From Thermoplasmata archaeon (lineage in GTDB: Archaea > Thermoplasmatota > E2 > DHVEG-1), in the NCBI GenBank assembly GCA_003649845.1, contig QMTB01000010.1:1-17474 (forward strand): a stretch of 17,474 nucleotides of DNA, written 5' to 3'. Below, in pieces: positions 1-8,960 of the stretch. Within the stretch, counting starts at the first letter, position 1. Each line of letters starts with the position of its first letter. Made by a program: the position numbers and the translations under genes. The notes under the pieces were generated by a model. The model saw only the letters and a program-made list of their open reading frames with translations, searched no databases and was not told where the DNA came from.

Positions 1-103
1 CATTCATATAGGTTTTAAAATGCCTCCACTGTGGTTTAGAGAAACAGTTACGATAAACCTCTAGCTTCTCACCAAATATATCTATATCTGGTGTGAACAA
101 CAT
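1..103 (-). CDS. Possible transposase N-terminus, cut by window edge
   Basis: On the minus strand an ATG at 103 opens about 34 codons that run off the left edge. The reading begins MLFTPDIDIFGEK and continues to a stretch reading FSKPQWRHFKTYM. The pattern of an aromatic residue, S-K-P-Q, then HF and Y near the N-terminus resembles the start of IS4-superfamily DDE transposases. The frame stays open upstream to a stop at 146-148, so a TTG at 121-119 is an alternative start that would add residues ending WDEN. If this is an insertion sequence, its end should lie somewhere in 104-255, but I did not identify a terminal inverted repeat. Recognition rests on a short stretch with no catalytic residue in view. 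A host gene of unknown function is possible. Confidence 0.4.
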   Translation of the reverse strand, partial: MLFTPDIDIFGEKLEVYRNCFSKPQWRHFKTYMN

Positions 104-207
104 ATTTTCATCCCATCCCAAACATGGGATAAATTGTATGCTTGTTTATCTAGGTAACCTTTGATTGTTTTTTCAAAAGTGCAAAAGTTTTGTTTTAAGA
201 TAATCAA

Positions 208-217
208 AAGTTTAAAG
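208..217 (+). promoter_or_regulatory. Weak box-A candidate for the flavoprotein-mre11-rad50 operon
   Basis: AGTTTAAAGA lies about 40 bases before the ATG at 256, at a distance that would place a transcription start near 238-242. The ribosome-binding region is poor (AGGG at 241-244). No better archaeal TATA-like element is visible between 104 and 255. Confidence 0.3.
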
Positions 218-255
218 AAAAGAATTTTGATAGTCTATCTAGGGTTTTTGTAAAG

Positions 256-1620
256 ATGGAACCAGGAATTGTTATAATAGGATGCGGAGCAGCTGGTGGA
301 ACTGCAGCGCAATTTGCAAGAAAAACTGATAGAAAAATACCTGTAGTTATTCTAGAGAAAGGAAAATATTCTCAATATTCTAAATGCGGTCTACCCTATG
401 TTATATCCAATGGTATCCCTTCATTTGATGATCTAGTAGAATTCTCAGAGGAATGGTTTAAAAAAGCTAGGATAGATTTATATCTAGAAACAATTGTTGA
501 AACAATTGATGTAGAGAATAAACAAGTCATAGCGAGAAAGAATAATGAGGAAATTGTTTTTCCATATACCTCTTTAATTATAGCAACAGGTGCCGAGGCA
601 AGGATTCCACCTATTAAAAATCTAGAAAAGAGTTTACCTAAAAATGTTTTCCTACTGCGTACCATAGAAGATGGGAAAGGCATTGTAAGTATATTAGATG
701 AGATTGATAAACCAGTTATAGTTGGCGCTGGATTCATAGGTTTAGAGTTAGCAGAGAGTTTTCATAAAAGGATTAAAGATGTTACTATAGTAGAAGCTCT
801 ACCCTCTATTCTACCAAATACATTAGATAAAGATATGTCAATATCTATTCAAAAAGAATTATCTAAATATCTAACTATATTAGTTAACCATCTAGTTGAA
901 GAAGTACATATAAACAATGGATACGTGGATTCAATAACTCTTAGAAATACTGAGACAAAAGAACAAATGAAGATGGATGTAGATTTATTAGTTATTGCAA
1001 CTGGTACTAAACCAGAGGTTACACTGGCACAACAAATAGGTTGTAGAATAGGTGAAACGGGTGGGGTTATTGTCAATAATAGATGCATGACTTCTATACC
1101 TAATATATATGCTATAGGAGATTGTACAGAGTATCATGATTTTATAACAGGTAACTCTATGTTAGTTGGTCTAGGTAGTATTGCAGTACGTCAAGGTATA
1201 GTAGCTGGAGTAAATGCAGCTGGAGGGAATCGTTTCCTACCAAGGGGATTCCTTCAAACTTGTACTTCTAGGTTTTTCAATATAGAGGTAGCATCTGTTG
1301 GAGTACCCTCCCATAGGATATCAAATGATATAATTTCAGCTAGATATACCGGTAGTTCTCTACCTGAATATTATCCAGGGGGTAACCCTGTAACTGTTAA
1401 AATATTAGTTGATAGAGAAAAAGGCGTTGTAATAGGTGGACAGGTATTTGGTGAAAATGCAGCTCAAAGAATTAACACTATTGCATGTGCAGTTAGAAAT
1501 CAGATGCATATCGATGATTTTAGAGACCTTGAAACTGCTTATGCTCCACCTATAGCACCTACTTTTGATCCTATAACTATTACAGGTGAAGTTGCATCTA
1601 TGAAATGGAGGAGAAAATGA
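256..1620 (+). CDS. CoA-disulfide reductase / NADH oxidase family flavoprotein
   Basis: This is a 454-residue FAD- and NAD(P)H-dependent disulfide oxidoreductase. An N-terminal FAD fold carries GxGxxG at residues 9-14. A single redox cysteine, C44, sits in SKCGLPY, the signature of the CoA-disulfide reductase/Nox/Npsr group rather than the CxxxxC of glutathione-reductase-like enzymes. A second nucleotide-binding GxGxxG lies at 157-162, the second FAD motif AIGDC ends at residue 290, and the C-terminal dimerisation domain ends in YAPPIAPTFDP. Family members reduce CoA disulfide, polysulfide or O2 using NAD(P)H in the cytoplasm; which substrate is used here cannot be read from sequence. It heads an operon: its terminal codons hold the Shine-Dalgarno of mre11, and its stop overlaps the mre11 start (ATGA, 1617-1620). 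Co-expression of a redox or oxygen-handling enzyme with break-repair genes is notable but the link is inference. Confidence 0.85.
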   Translation: MEPGIVIIGCGAAGGTAAQFARKTDRKIPVVILEKGKYSQYSKCGLPYVISNGIPSFDDLVEFSEEWFKKARIDLYLETIVETIDVENKQVIARKNNEEIVFPYTSLIIATGAEARIPPIKNLEKSLPKNVFLLRTIEDGKGIVSILDEIDKPVIVGAGFIGLELAESFHKRIKDVTIVEALPSILPNTLDKDMSISIQKELSKYLTILVNHLVEEVHINNGYVDSITLRNTETKEQMKMDVDLLVIATGTKPEVTLAQQIGCRIGETGGVIVNNRCMTSIPNIYAIGDCTEYHDFITGNSMLVGLGSIAVRQGIVAGVNAAGGNRFLPRGFLQTCTSRFFNIEVASVGVPSHRISNDIISARYTGSSLPEYYPGGNPVTVKILVDREKGVVIGGQVFGENAAQRINTIACAVRNQMHIDDFRDLETAYAPPIAPTFDPITITGEVASMKWRRK

Positions 1621-2744
1621 GGTTTCTACATATAGCAGATACTCATCTTGGTTTCTCAGCATATCGTCGTATAAATGAAGATGGGGTTAATCAAAGAGAG
1701 ATAGATATATACAATGCTTTTAAACAGGTTATAGATTATGCTATTGAGAACCCCCCAGATTTTATACTCCATGCAGGGGATTTATTTGACTCTGTTAGAC
1801 CGAATAATAGAGCTATATCTTTTACCGTAGATCAACTTCTAAGATTATCCAAGAAACATATACCTTTTATAGTAATATCTGGAAATCATGAGCATCCTAG
1901 ACTTAGAGAAACAGGGCATATATTTTCTGTTTTAGATCATATAGAATATATTTATCCTGTATATAAGAATGGTTATGAGAAGATAAAACTTGATATTAAA
2001 GATAAGACGGTTGTGATTCATGCAATCCCACAAACCTATTCTATAGAGGAGTTTCAAGATACTATTAAAAATCTTGATGTTGAAAACAATGCTGATTATA
2101 ATATAATACTTTTACATGGCTCTATCAAAGGTATTGGAATATTTACTATGGGTGAGTTCAACGAGTTGATTATTCCTAGAGACATCTTCTCTATAGGTTT
2201 TGATTATATAGCTTTAGGTCATTATCATATTTATACGAAACTTTCAGAGAGAGCTTTTTATTCTGGTTCTACAGAAACATTTAGTTTTTCTGAAGCGGAA
2301 TCTAAAAAAGGTTTTATAGAAGGTATATTAGAAGGAAAGGATTTCTCATTTATATTTAAACCTATAGAAACTAGAACTTTTATCGATTTACCTTCTATTG
2401 ATTGTAGAAATCTAGATATAGATAGTATAATGAATATTTTATCCAAGGAGCTTGGATCTATTAGTTTAGAAGATGCTATAGTTCGTATCACTCTTGAAAA
2501 TATACCTGTTCATATATATAGAAACTTTGATTTTCAAGATGTAAAAGAGAAAACTAAGAAAGCTTTTCATTTTGAATTAAAAACATCTATAGTACATGAT
2601 AATATTATAGAATATAGAAGTCAAGCTAAAATAGATGTTTTATCAAATGAGTTTAGAAGATATATATCCATGCAGCAGATAGAGGAAAGAGAAGAATTGC
2701 TTAAACTTGGTTTAGAATACATATCGAGGATAGAAGGTAAATAG
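1617..2744 (+). CDS. mre11: DNA double-strand break repair nuclease Mre11
   Basis: This is the Mn-dependent 3'-5' exonuclease and endonuclease that works with Rad50 on DNA ends. The phosphoesterase motifs appear in order: DTH (D8, H10), GDLFD (D55), SGNHEH (N90, H91), LLHGS (H167) and GHYH (H202, H204). A less conserved C-terminal cap and Rad50-binding region follows from about residue 250 to 375. I chose the ATG at 1617 over the in-frame ATG at 1605. GGAGGAG at 1607-1613 lies just upstream, and the product then starts MRFLHIADTH as in the family, giving 375 residues. Its start overlaps the flavoprotein stop, and rad50 follows after 2 bases, so the two subunits are translationally coupled. 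HerA and NurA, which accompany these genes in many archaea, are not found next to them here. Confidence 0.96.
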   Translation: MRFLHIADTHLGFSAYRRINEDGVNQREIDIYNAFKQVIDYAIENPPDFILHAGDLFDSVRPNNRAISFTVDQLLRLSKKHIPFIVISGNHEHPRLRETGHIFSVLDHIEYIYPVYKNGYEKIKLDIKDKTVVIHAIPQTYSIEEFQDTIKNLDVENNADYNIILLHGSIKGIGIFTMGEFNELIIPRDIFSIGFDYIALGHYHIYTKLSERAFYSGSTETFSFSEAESKKGFIEGILEGKDFSFIFKPIETRTFIDLPSIDCRNLDIDSIMNILSKELGSISLEDAIVRITLENIPVHIYRNFDFQDVKEKTKKAFHFELKTSIVHDNIIEYRSQAKIDVLSNEFRRYISMQQIEEREELLKLGLEYISRIEGK

Positions 2745-2746
2745 AT

Positions 2747-4852
2747 ATGATTCTTAAAACCTTGAATTTGAAGAATTATCGTAGATTCAAAGAGGTTAAC
2801 ATTGAATTTCCAGATGGAATAATTGGTGTAATAGGTTTAAATGGAGTTGGTAAATCAACTATATTTGAAGCAGTAGCTTGGGCGCTCTATGGTTCACCAG
2901 CAGCTAGAACTTCTATTGATCAAATTAAGAGAAACGGCGCTTCTCCTAGAGAACCTTGTAGAGTGGAATTAGAATTTATTTTCGAAGGAAATGCATATAA
3001 GGTTATAAGGGAGATGACTGGTAAAACTCTTTCTCCATCTGCCATTGCATTTATGAATTCTAAGATAATGGCTCAGGGAGCAGGTGCTGTAACATCTTTT
3101 ATACAGAAAACCCTTGGGATGGATTTCAAATCATTTTTCACCTCAGTTTTTGCTAAACAAAAGGAACTCAATGCTCTATCTAATATGAATGCAAGCGAGA
3201 GGAGACCACTTATACTTAGAATGTTAGGTATAGATGCTTTAGATGAAGTAATTAGAGAGATAAATATAGATAGGAAAACTAAGAAAACACTTGTAGATAG
3301 ATTAAGTATAACGCTATTAGACCAAAAAACAGGTCGTAGTAAAATAGAGATTCTATCAGAAAAGATTAAAGAATTTGAAAAGAAAAAGGAAGATATAAAT
3401 ATAGATATATCTAGATTGAAGGAAATTGTAGAGGGCGAGAAAGAAGAGATCAAAGAGATATCTACATTGGTTGACGAAGAACGGAGGAATTACGAGGAGA
3501 TAAATAAAGAATATCAACGTCTTATCGAAGAAAAAACACGTTATAATAGTTATCAAGAATTAAAGAAAAACACTATTGAGATTAAACAAAGGATGGAGGA
3601 GAGAAATAAACAGCTTGAAACATTAAAGAGGAAAATATTGAAATTTCAAGGTATATCTGATGAGATACAAAAAACTATAGAGCGTTTAGAGAAGATAGAG
3701 GAAGAAAGAACATCTCTTCTTAAGATAATTGAACAGAAGAAAACAATAGTTAAAGAGTATGATAAAACTATTAGAGAGTTAACTAGGAAGAGGGGAAAAA
3801 TCGAGAAAATGGGACCAGATGCTTCTTGTCCTACATGCGAGAGAATACTAGGCGAACAATACCATATCCTACTTGAGAAATATAGAGAAGAGATAGAGGA
3901 GAAAACATCTGAGGAGATGAAATTTCAAAGGGAAATACAGATAGAAGAGGAGAATTACGAGAGAATTAAGAAAGAAAAATCAGCGCTTGAAAGGAAAAAA
4001 GAATATCTACAACAACAAAGTAAGGAAAAGGAGAAATTAGAAACAATGATCAATCAGATAGACGGAGAGATTCAAAGGGAGAAAAGAGATTATATGGAAA
4101 AACATAGGAAACTACAGCAACTTGAAGGTGTAACCTTTGATCCAGAAGAATATAAAAATATACAGGAGAAGATGAAGGAGAGTTATCAGAAATATCAAAA
4201 TATATTGAAAACATTAAATAGAAAAAGAGAGGATCTATCGAAAAATAGGGTTAAATTAGAGAAAACAGAAGGTTCTTTAAAACTAGTTGAAAGGGAAATA
4301 AATAATTTAGAAGAAAAAATAAGAGAGTTAGAGGATACAAAGAAAAGAATATCTAGTGAACAAAAGGAAACTCAGCGGTTGAACATCTTATATGAAATTA
4401 TGACTTCTTTTAGAAGTAGTTTAATCTCAAGGATTAGACCTGCGCTATCTGAATATGCTACAGACTTTTTCAGAGATCTAACAGATGGAAAATATCAAGA
4501 AATAGAGTTAGATGAAAACTATAATATTTTAATATATGATAGAGGGAAACCATATCTTATAAATCGTTTTTCAGGAGGAGAAGAAGATCTAGCAAATCTA
4601 TGTCTACGTTTAGCTATCTCTGAGGTTATAACAGAACGTTCAGGAGGAGTTTTCAATCTCATTATACTAGATGAGATATTTGGATCCCAGGATATGATAC
4701 GGCAGCAGAATATACTACGAGCTCTTAATACTCTTTCATCAAAATTCCGTCAGATATTCCTAATAACCCATGTAGAGGAACTAAAAAATAGCATGCAACA
4801 TATACTATATGTATATGAAGATGGAGATATAAGTAAGATTGAATTACAGTAG
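2747..4852 (+). CDS. rad50: DNA double-strand break repair ATPase Rad50
   Basis: This is an SMC-like ABC ATPase that clamps DNA ends with Mre11. The N-terminal lobe has Walker A GLNGVGKST (residues 30-38). Two long Glu/Lys-rich coiled-coil arms (about 170-360 and 365-540) flank a zinc hook CPTC at C361-C364, where two Rad50 molecules join through one Zn. The C-terminal lobe has the ABC signature FSGGEED (S609) and Walker B LIILDE (D642, E643), then a D-loop FGSQD and a switch histidine in ITHVEE. At 701 residues it is shorter than the roughly 850-1000 residues common for archaeal Rad50. The head domains look complete, so the arms are what is short. The ATG lies 2 bases after the mre11 stop. 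Transcription probably ends in the T-run after 4879. Confidence 0.96.
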   Translation: MILKTLNLKNYRRFKEVNIEFPDGIIGVIGLNGVGKSTIFEAVAWALYGSPAARTSIDQIKRNGASPREPCRVELEFIFEGNAYKVIREMTGKTLSPSAIAFMNSKIMAQGAGAVTSFIQKTLGMDFKSFFTSVFAKQKELNALSNMNASERRPLILRMLGIDALDEVIREINIDRKTKKTLVDRLSITLLDQKTGRSKIEILSEKIKEFEKKKEDINIDISRLKEIVEGEKEEIKEISTLVDEERRNYEEINKEYQRLIEEKTRYNSYQELKKNTIEIKQRMEERNKQLETLKRKILKFQGISDEIQKTIERLEKIEEERTSLLKIIEQKKTIVKEYDKTIRELTRKRGKIEKMGPDASCPTCERILGEQYHILLEKYREEIEEKTSEEMKFQREIQIEEENYERIKKEKSALERKKEYLQQQSKEKEKLETMINQIDGEIQREKRDYMEKHRKLQQLEGVTFDPEEYKNIQEKMKESYQKYQNILKTLNRKREDLSKNRVKLEKTEGSLKLVEREINNLEEKIRELEDTKKRISSEQKETQRLNILYEIMTSFRSSLISRIRPALSEYATDFFRDLTDGKYQEIELDENYNILIYDRGKPYLINRFSGGEEDLANLCLRLAISEVITERSGGVFNLIILDEIFGSQDMIRQQNILRALNTLSSKFRQIFLITHVEELKNSMQHILYVYEDGDISKIELQ

Positions 4853-4891
4853 AAAAAAGAAATATAAGAGGGAGAAGATTTTTTTATCTTC
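4853..4891. terminator. Bidirectional T-rich terminator between rad50 and the coiled-coil gene
   Basis: On the plus strand GAAGAT (4874-4879) and ATCTTC (4886-4891) can pair around a loop of six T. This supplies a T-run just after rad50. Read on the minus strand, the bases past the coiled-coil gene stop contain a TTTCTTTTTTC tract (4861-4852). The short interval therefore offers poly-T termination signals for both converging genes. The right arm of the hairpin lies inside the last codons of the minus gene. Confidence 0.5.
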
Positions 4892-5852
4892 CAAATCTGA
4901 ATCTCCTCTTTTTTGCTTTTGTACCATCCGCCTCAGTCGTAGTTGTTGGAACATTCTTCTCCTGTTGAGTTTTTTGCTCAGTTGTTGTAGTAGTTGTAGT
5001 TTGTTGTTCTACATTTTTAGTTTGATCTTGCATAGTATTTGGTGGAGATGGAGGTTTTAAGGATAATAATCTATCGAATAATTCTTTATTTGTAGCATAC
5101 CAATTTTCCCAGTGTTTCATCTCCTCTCTAAGTCTATTACATTCTTTCTCTGTTTCCTCATATAGATGGTATAGTTTTGTTAAACGTTCTTTTTCTTTTT
5201 CATATTCTTTTGCTAATTCATTGTATTTACCCATCTGGTTTTCAAGTTGTTTTAATCTATCAACTTCTTGTTGTAAAGCCTGTATTTGATTATCTCTTTC
5301 TCTAAGCATGTTTTGTAAAGAGTTGTTTTCTTCCTCCAGTTTTTGTTTAACTGTATTGAATTCCTCCATCTGTTGTCTATATTGATTTAGTTGGTTTATC
5401 TGCCGTGTGTATTCATTAAGTTGCTGTTGCAGTGTATTAACCTGATTAGATAGTTCTTGTCTCTCGGTTTCTAATCTATTTACTTTTTCTTGATATTCCT
5501 GAAGTTTAGATTCTGTTTTGGAAAGTTCCTCCTCTTGATGTTTATAGGCATCCCATAGTTTGATGAGTCTTTCTTTCTCTTTTTCAAGTTCATCACTGTA
5601 TCTTTTAGCTCCTTGGTATGCCTCCTCTCTCTGTTTCTCTGCCTCCATTAAAAGTTCTTCATATCTTCGAATGGTTGATGTAATTTCTTTTAAAGCTTCA
5701 ACATCAAGCATATTTTTTATTTTTGACAGCTCTTCAGTGCTTTTTGTGAAGGAGAGTTTGATGTTATCAATCTCATCTACCGCTTGACGTAATCTCTGTT
5801 CTAAGGATCCGATTTCAAAGGAGCTGCCCATATCTTTATTTTCCTCACTCAT
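4884..5852 (-). CDS. Long coiled-coil protein with Thr-rich, basic tail (unknown function)
   Basis: I do not recognise a named family. From the ATG at 5852 the product is 322 residues. About residues 15-245 are almost continuous heptad-like coiled coil rich in Glu, Gln, Lys and Leu. A Pro-rich break (KPPSPPN) follows, then a low-complexity Thr/Gln stretch with runs of Thr, and a basic tail ending KKRRFRFGR. There is no signal peptide or membrane segment, so it is probably cytoplasmic. I prefer the ATG at 5852 over the upstream in-frame ATG at 5888. GGGAGGT sits just before it, and the box A at 5906-5913 would place transcription start near 5883, inside or past the longer start. It is divergent from the arvABC GTPase cluster across 198 bases, suggesting but not proving a shared role. 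It converges on rad50; its coiled coil is not a Rad50 or SMC fragment because no ATPase motif is present. Confidence 0.75.
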   Translation of the reverse strand: MSEENKDMGSSFEIGSLEQRLRQAVDEIDNIKLSFTKSTEELSKIKNMLDVEALKEITSTIRRYEELLMEAEKQREEAYQGAKRYSDELEKEKERLIKLWDAYKHQEEELSKTESKLQEYQEKVNRLETERQELSNQVNTLQQQLNEYTRQINQLNQYRQQMEEFNTVKQKLEEENNSLQNMLRERDNQIQALQQEVDRLKQLENQMGKYNELAKEYEKEKERLTKLYHLYEETEKECNRLREEMKHWENWYATNKELFDRLLSLKPPSPPNTMQDQTKNVEQQTTTTTTTEQKTQQEKNVPTTTTEADGTKAKKRRFRFGR

Positions 5853-5905
5853 CGTGTGGTACCTCCCACAAATAATATGCCATTCCAATAGAATGCCTTT
5901 GTAGC

Positions 5906-5913
5906 TATTTAAG
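5906..5913 (-). promoter_or_regulatory. Box-A promoter of the coiled-coil gene
   Basis: Read on the minus strand this is CTTAAATA, a good archaeal box A. Transcription would begin about 25 bases downstream, near 5883, leaving a leader of about 30 bases that includes the GGGAGGT ribosome-binding site before the ATG at 5852. Confidence 0.5.
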
Positions 5914-5968
5914 GATTGTCATATTATAAAGCCAAATTTTTTCATGATTTAAACAAAAATTTATTTAA

Positions 5969-6018
5969 TTTATATTAAACCGCTAACCTAATAAACTCTT
6001 AGACAATTCCTTTTATAC
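5969..6018 (+). promoter_or_regulatory. Candidate promoter elements for arvABC
   Basis: Two box-A-like elements precede the GTPase gene: TTTATATTAAA around 5969-5979 and TTTTATAC at 6011-6018. The first would give a start near 6000 and a leader of about 50 bases with the AGGAGGAG ribosome-binding site (6036-6043) intact. The second would start transcription inside that site, so the first is more likely. The region is the divergent control region shared with the coiled-coil gene. Confidence 0.4.
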
Positions 6019-6050
6019 AACTCGATGGAATCCCTAGGAGGAGAGATTGG

Positions 6051-6707
6051 ATGGGTCTATTTAAAAAAACTGGTTTATCAGGTATACTTCATCGTATTTT
6101 TGGTAAGAAACATGCTAAAATAGGGATTTATGGTCCACCGAATGTTGGTAAAACAACTCTTGCAAATAGAATTCTAATGGATTGGACTGGAGAAACAATG
6201 GGTACTGTATCTGAGATACCTCATGAAACAAGAGTAGCTAAATGGAAGAAGAATGTAAAAATCGAGAACGGTAGCTCCTCGCTTTATTTTGATATTGTTG
6301 ATACACCAGGTATTGCAACAAAAATTGATTATAAAGATTTCATGAACATCTATGGTTTAAATAGGAAGGAAGCACGACAGAGGGCAAAAGAAGCAACAGA
6401 AGGTGTAATAGAATCTATAAAATGGCTTGAAGATGTAGATGGGGTAATACTTGTAATGGATTCTACTCAAGATCCTTTTACTCAGGTGAATGTTACTATA
6501 TTAGGTAATCTAGAAGCTAGGAATCTACCTGTTCTCATAGCTGCAAATAAGATAGATGCAGAGGATGCCAGTCCAGCTACTCTTAAAGCTGCTTTCCCTC
6601 AGCATCCAGTTGTACCAATAAGTGCTCTTACAGGATATAATACTGATGATCTCTATTCAACTATGGTGAAACATTTTGGTAAAAAACGATGGTGGAGGCG
6701 GAGGTGA
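6051..6707 (+). CDS. arvA: Era-like small GTPase, ArvA/OapA type
   Basis: This is a 218-residue TRAFAC-class GTPase with all G motifs: P-loop GPPNVGKTT (28-36), G3 DTPG (84-87), G4 NKID (166-169) and G5 SAL (191-193). The first 20 residues (MGLFKKTGLSG, then ILHRIFGKK) could form a basic amphipathic helix, and the protein ends KKRWWRRR. Both ends look suited to membrane contact; that is inference. It is followed by the DUF2073 and zinc-ribbon genes, the conserved euryarchaeal trio. The haloarchaeal homologue was reported to drive extracellular vesicle formation and named ArvA (archaeal vesiculating GTPase). AGGAGGAG lies 7 bases before the ATG. The Era KH domain is absent, so it is not the ribosome-assembly GTPase Era. 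The vesicle role here rests on homology and context only. Confidence 0.85.
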   Translation: MGLFKKTGLSGILHRIFGKKHAKIGIYGPPNVGKTTLANRILMDWTGETMGTVSEIPHETRVAKWKKNVKIENGSSSLYFDIVDTPGIATKIDYKDFMNIYGLNRKEARQRAKEATEGVIESIKWLEDVDGVILVMDSTQDPFTQVNVTILGNLEARNLPVLIAANKIDAEDASPATLKAAFPQHPVVPISALTGYNTDDLYSTMVKHFGKKRWWRRR

Positions 6708-6713
6708 AAGACT

Positions 6714-7097
6714 ATGGTTAAGAAATCTAAGAAGAAAAGTAGCATCTCTATTAATCTTATATCCAAACAGAAACTGGAGAAATTGAGTTCTCAGGAGAAA
6801 CTGGATTTTATATTAAAAGAGATTAGACAAGGGAAGGTTTTAGTATTAGAACAAGGTCTCACACCATTAGAACAAACTGCTCTTATAGAAAGAACTATGG
6901 CAGAGATAGAAGAAGATGCTTTTACAGGTATAGAGATGGATGGATATTTGGAGGATAAAGCAACATTATTTAGAAGATTTTTTGGAGTTATAAGGAAACC
7001 TGGGTTAACAGTTATTGGACCAGCGGATCTTATAAAAACGATAAAGAAAGATGGAAACATTATTCAAACAGAAATAGTAGCAGGACAAGGAGTATAA
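6714..7097 (+). CDS. arvB: DUF2073 / ArvB family protein
   Basis: This is a 127-residue protein recognised mainly by position between the Era-like GTPase and the zinc-ribbon protein, and by its conserved C-terminal pattern. That pattern is DGYLEDK, FFGVIRKPGLTVIGPADLIKTI and a final TEIVAGQGV. The N-terminus is a short lysine/serine-rich stretch (KKSKKKSS) followed by a mixed helical region with EQGLTPLEQTALIERTM. There is no signal peptide, membrane segment or catalytic motif, so it is expected to be cytoplasmic, probably a partner or regulator of the GTPase. GGAGGTGA (6700-6707), lying over the arvA stop, is its ribosome-binding site, so the two genes are tightly coupled. The biochemical function of the family is not known to me. 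Confidence 0.75.
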   Translation: MVKKSKKKSSISINLISKQKLEKLSSQEKLDFILKEIRQGKVLVLEQGLTPLEQTALIERTMAEIEEDAFTGIEMDGYLEDKATLFRRFFGVIRKPGLTVIGPADLIKTIKKDGNIIQTEIVAGQGV

Positions 7098-7100
7098 ATA

Positions 7101-7607
7101 ATGCCTCATCAATGTCTTAAATGTGGTAAAATATTTGAAGAAGGTTCACCAGAACTTTTAAGAGGATGCCCTAACTGCGGTGGTAACAGGTTTTTTTATA
7201 CGAAAAAACCATTAGATGAGAGAGAACGCGAAAAGATAAGTAAAGAAATTGGTAAAGATCTATATACTCAAATCATGGATTTACTTGGTGATAAAAGAGA
7301 GCTTGTTGATGAAACAGGCAGATGGATTAAAGTTAAACCTAAAGATATAAGTAAAGCGATAAAAGAACAGCTTCCTCCGTCTAAAGATAAAATTTTAGTT
7401 AAAAACGATAGAGAAGAAAAGATTAAGAAGTTATTGGAATCACCTATAATTCCTGATGATCCTGCAACTATCGGTATTCAACCACCAGGTAAATATGAGA
7501 TAGATATAAAGAGACTACTTGAAAATGAACCTATTATAATTCAGAAAGATGGATCCTATATGATACATCTACCCTCTGCATTTCGAATGATTAAAGATAA
7601 AGATTAA
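7101..7607 (+). CDS. arvC: Zinc-ribbon protein, ArvC/OapC type
   Basis: This 168-residue protein begins with a zinc ribbon: C5-x2-C8 and C23-x2-C26 (the second knuckle reads RGCPNCGG). A lysine-rich middle follows (about 35-120), then a C-terminal segment with [26 protein letters not shown]. It is the third member of the euryarchaeal GTPase-DUF2073-zinc-ribbon cluster. It starts 3 bases after arvB with AAGGAGT just upstream. The zinc site could support protein or nucleic-acid binding; nothing in the sequence decides which. Its TAA (7605-7607) overlaps the ribH stop on the opposite strand (7604-7606), so the two operons converge with no spacer and each transcript must read into the other's 3' end. 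Confidence 0.78.
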   Translation: MPHQCLKCGKIFEEGSPELLRGCPNCGGNRFFYTKKPLDEREREKISKEIGKDLYTQIMDLLGDKRELVDETGRWIKVKPKDISKAIKEQLPPSKDKILVKNDREEKIKKLLESPIIPDDPATIGIQPPGKYEIDIKRLLENEPIIIQKDGSYMIHLPSAFRMIKDKD

Positions 7608-8026
7608 AGTCCAAGTCGCCTATGTAATTTCACTACTGCTTCTACTGCTGCTTTTGCTCTTTCAATCCTATCCTCTGCTTGTAATCTAGTCATACCAGGG
7701 CCAGTTATACCTAAACCAACTGGTTTATCATATTCAAGAGATAAATCAGCTATCTTACGAGTTGCATGCTGCATCACTATCTCATCATGTTCTGTTTCTC
7801 CTTCAATTACAGCTCCAAGTGTAACTACGCCATCTATATCATCTCTTTCTAATAGTTTTTTAACTGCTAATCCCATATCGAATACGCCAGGTACTTTAAC
7901 TATTTGAGTAATCTCCGATCCTAGAAATTGAGCATGTTCTCTAGCTCGTTCTAACATCATCATTGTGATATCATAGTGAAACTCAGATACAACCGCCCCA
8001 ATTCTAATCTTCTTATTTTTATCCAT
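7604..8026 (-). CDS. ribH: 6,7-dimethyl-8-ribityllumazine synthase
   Basis: This enzyme condenses 5-amino-6-ribitylamino-uracil with 3,4-dihydroxy-2-butanone 4-phosphate to lumazine, the penultimate step of riboflavin synthesis in the cytoplasm. The 140 residues match the family length. Recognisable are the substrate loop SEFHYDI (14-20), VPGVFDMG (45-52), and the catalytic His in GETEHDEIV (H80), followed by [10 protein letters not shown]. It is the last gene of the S17e-ribB-ribL-ribC-ribH operon. Its ribosome-binding site GGAGGAG is formed by the last Gly-Gly-Val codons of ribC, whose stop lies 3 bases before the ribH ATG, so translation is coupled. Confidence 0.96.
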   Translation of the reverse strand: MDKNKKIRIGAVVSEFHYDITMMMLERAREHAQFLGSEITQIVKVPGVFDMGLAVKKLLERDDIDGVVTLGAVIEGETEHDEIVMQHATRKIADLSLEYDKPVGLGITGPGMTRLQAEDRIERAKAAVEAVVKLHRRLGL

Positions 8027-8029
8027 TTT

Positions 8030-8947
<918 letters not shown>

Positions 8948-8960
<13 letters not shown>

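Noticed and set aside
3073..3453. 126-codon minus-strand frame
   Set aside because: It is antisense to Rad50, Ser/Leu/Ile-rich as expected from the complement of Glu/Lys/Arg codons, and has no independent signals.
4839..5060. 73-codon plus-strand frame after rad50
   Set aside because: It is Ser/Leu/Cys-rich, antisense to the tail of the coiled-coil gene, and crosses the terminator region.
4884..5852. Possibility that the coiled-coil gene is a broken SMC or Rad50 copy
   Set aside because: No Walker A, hook or signature motif is present, and the gene has its own promoter, ribosome-binding site and complete frame.
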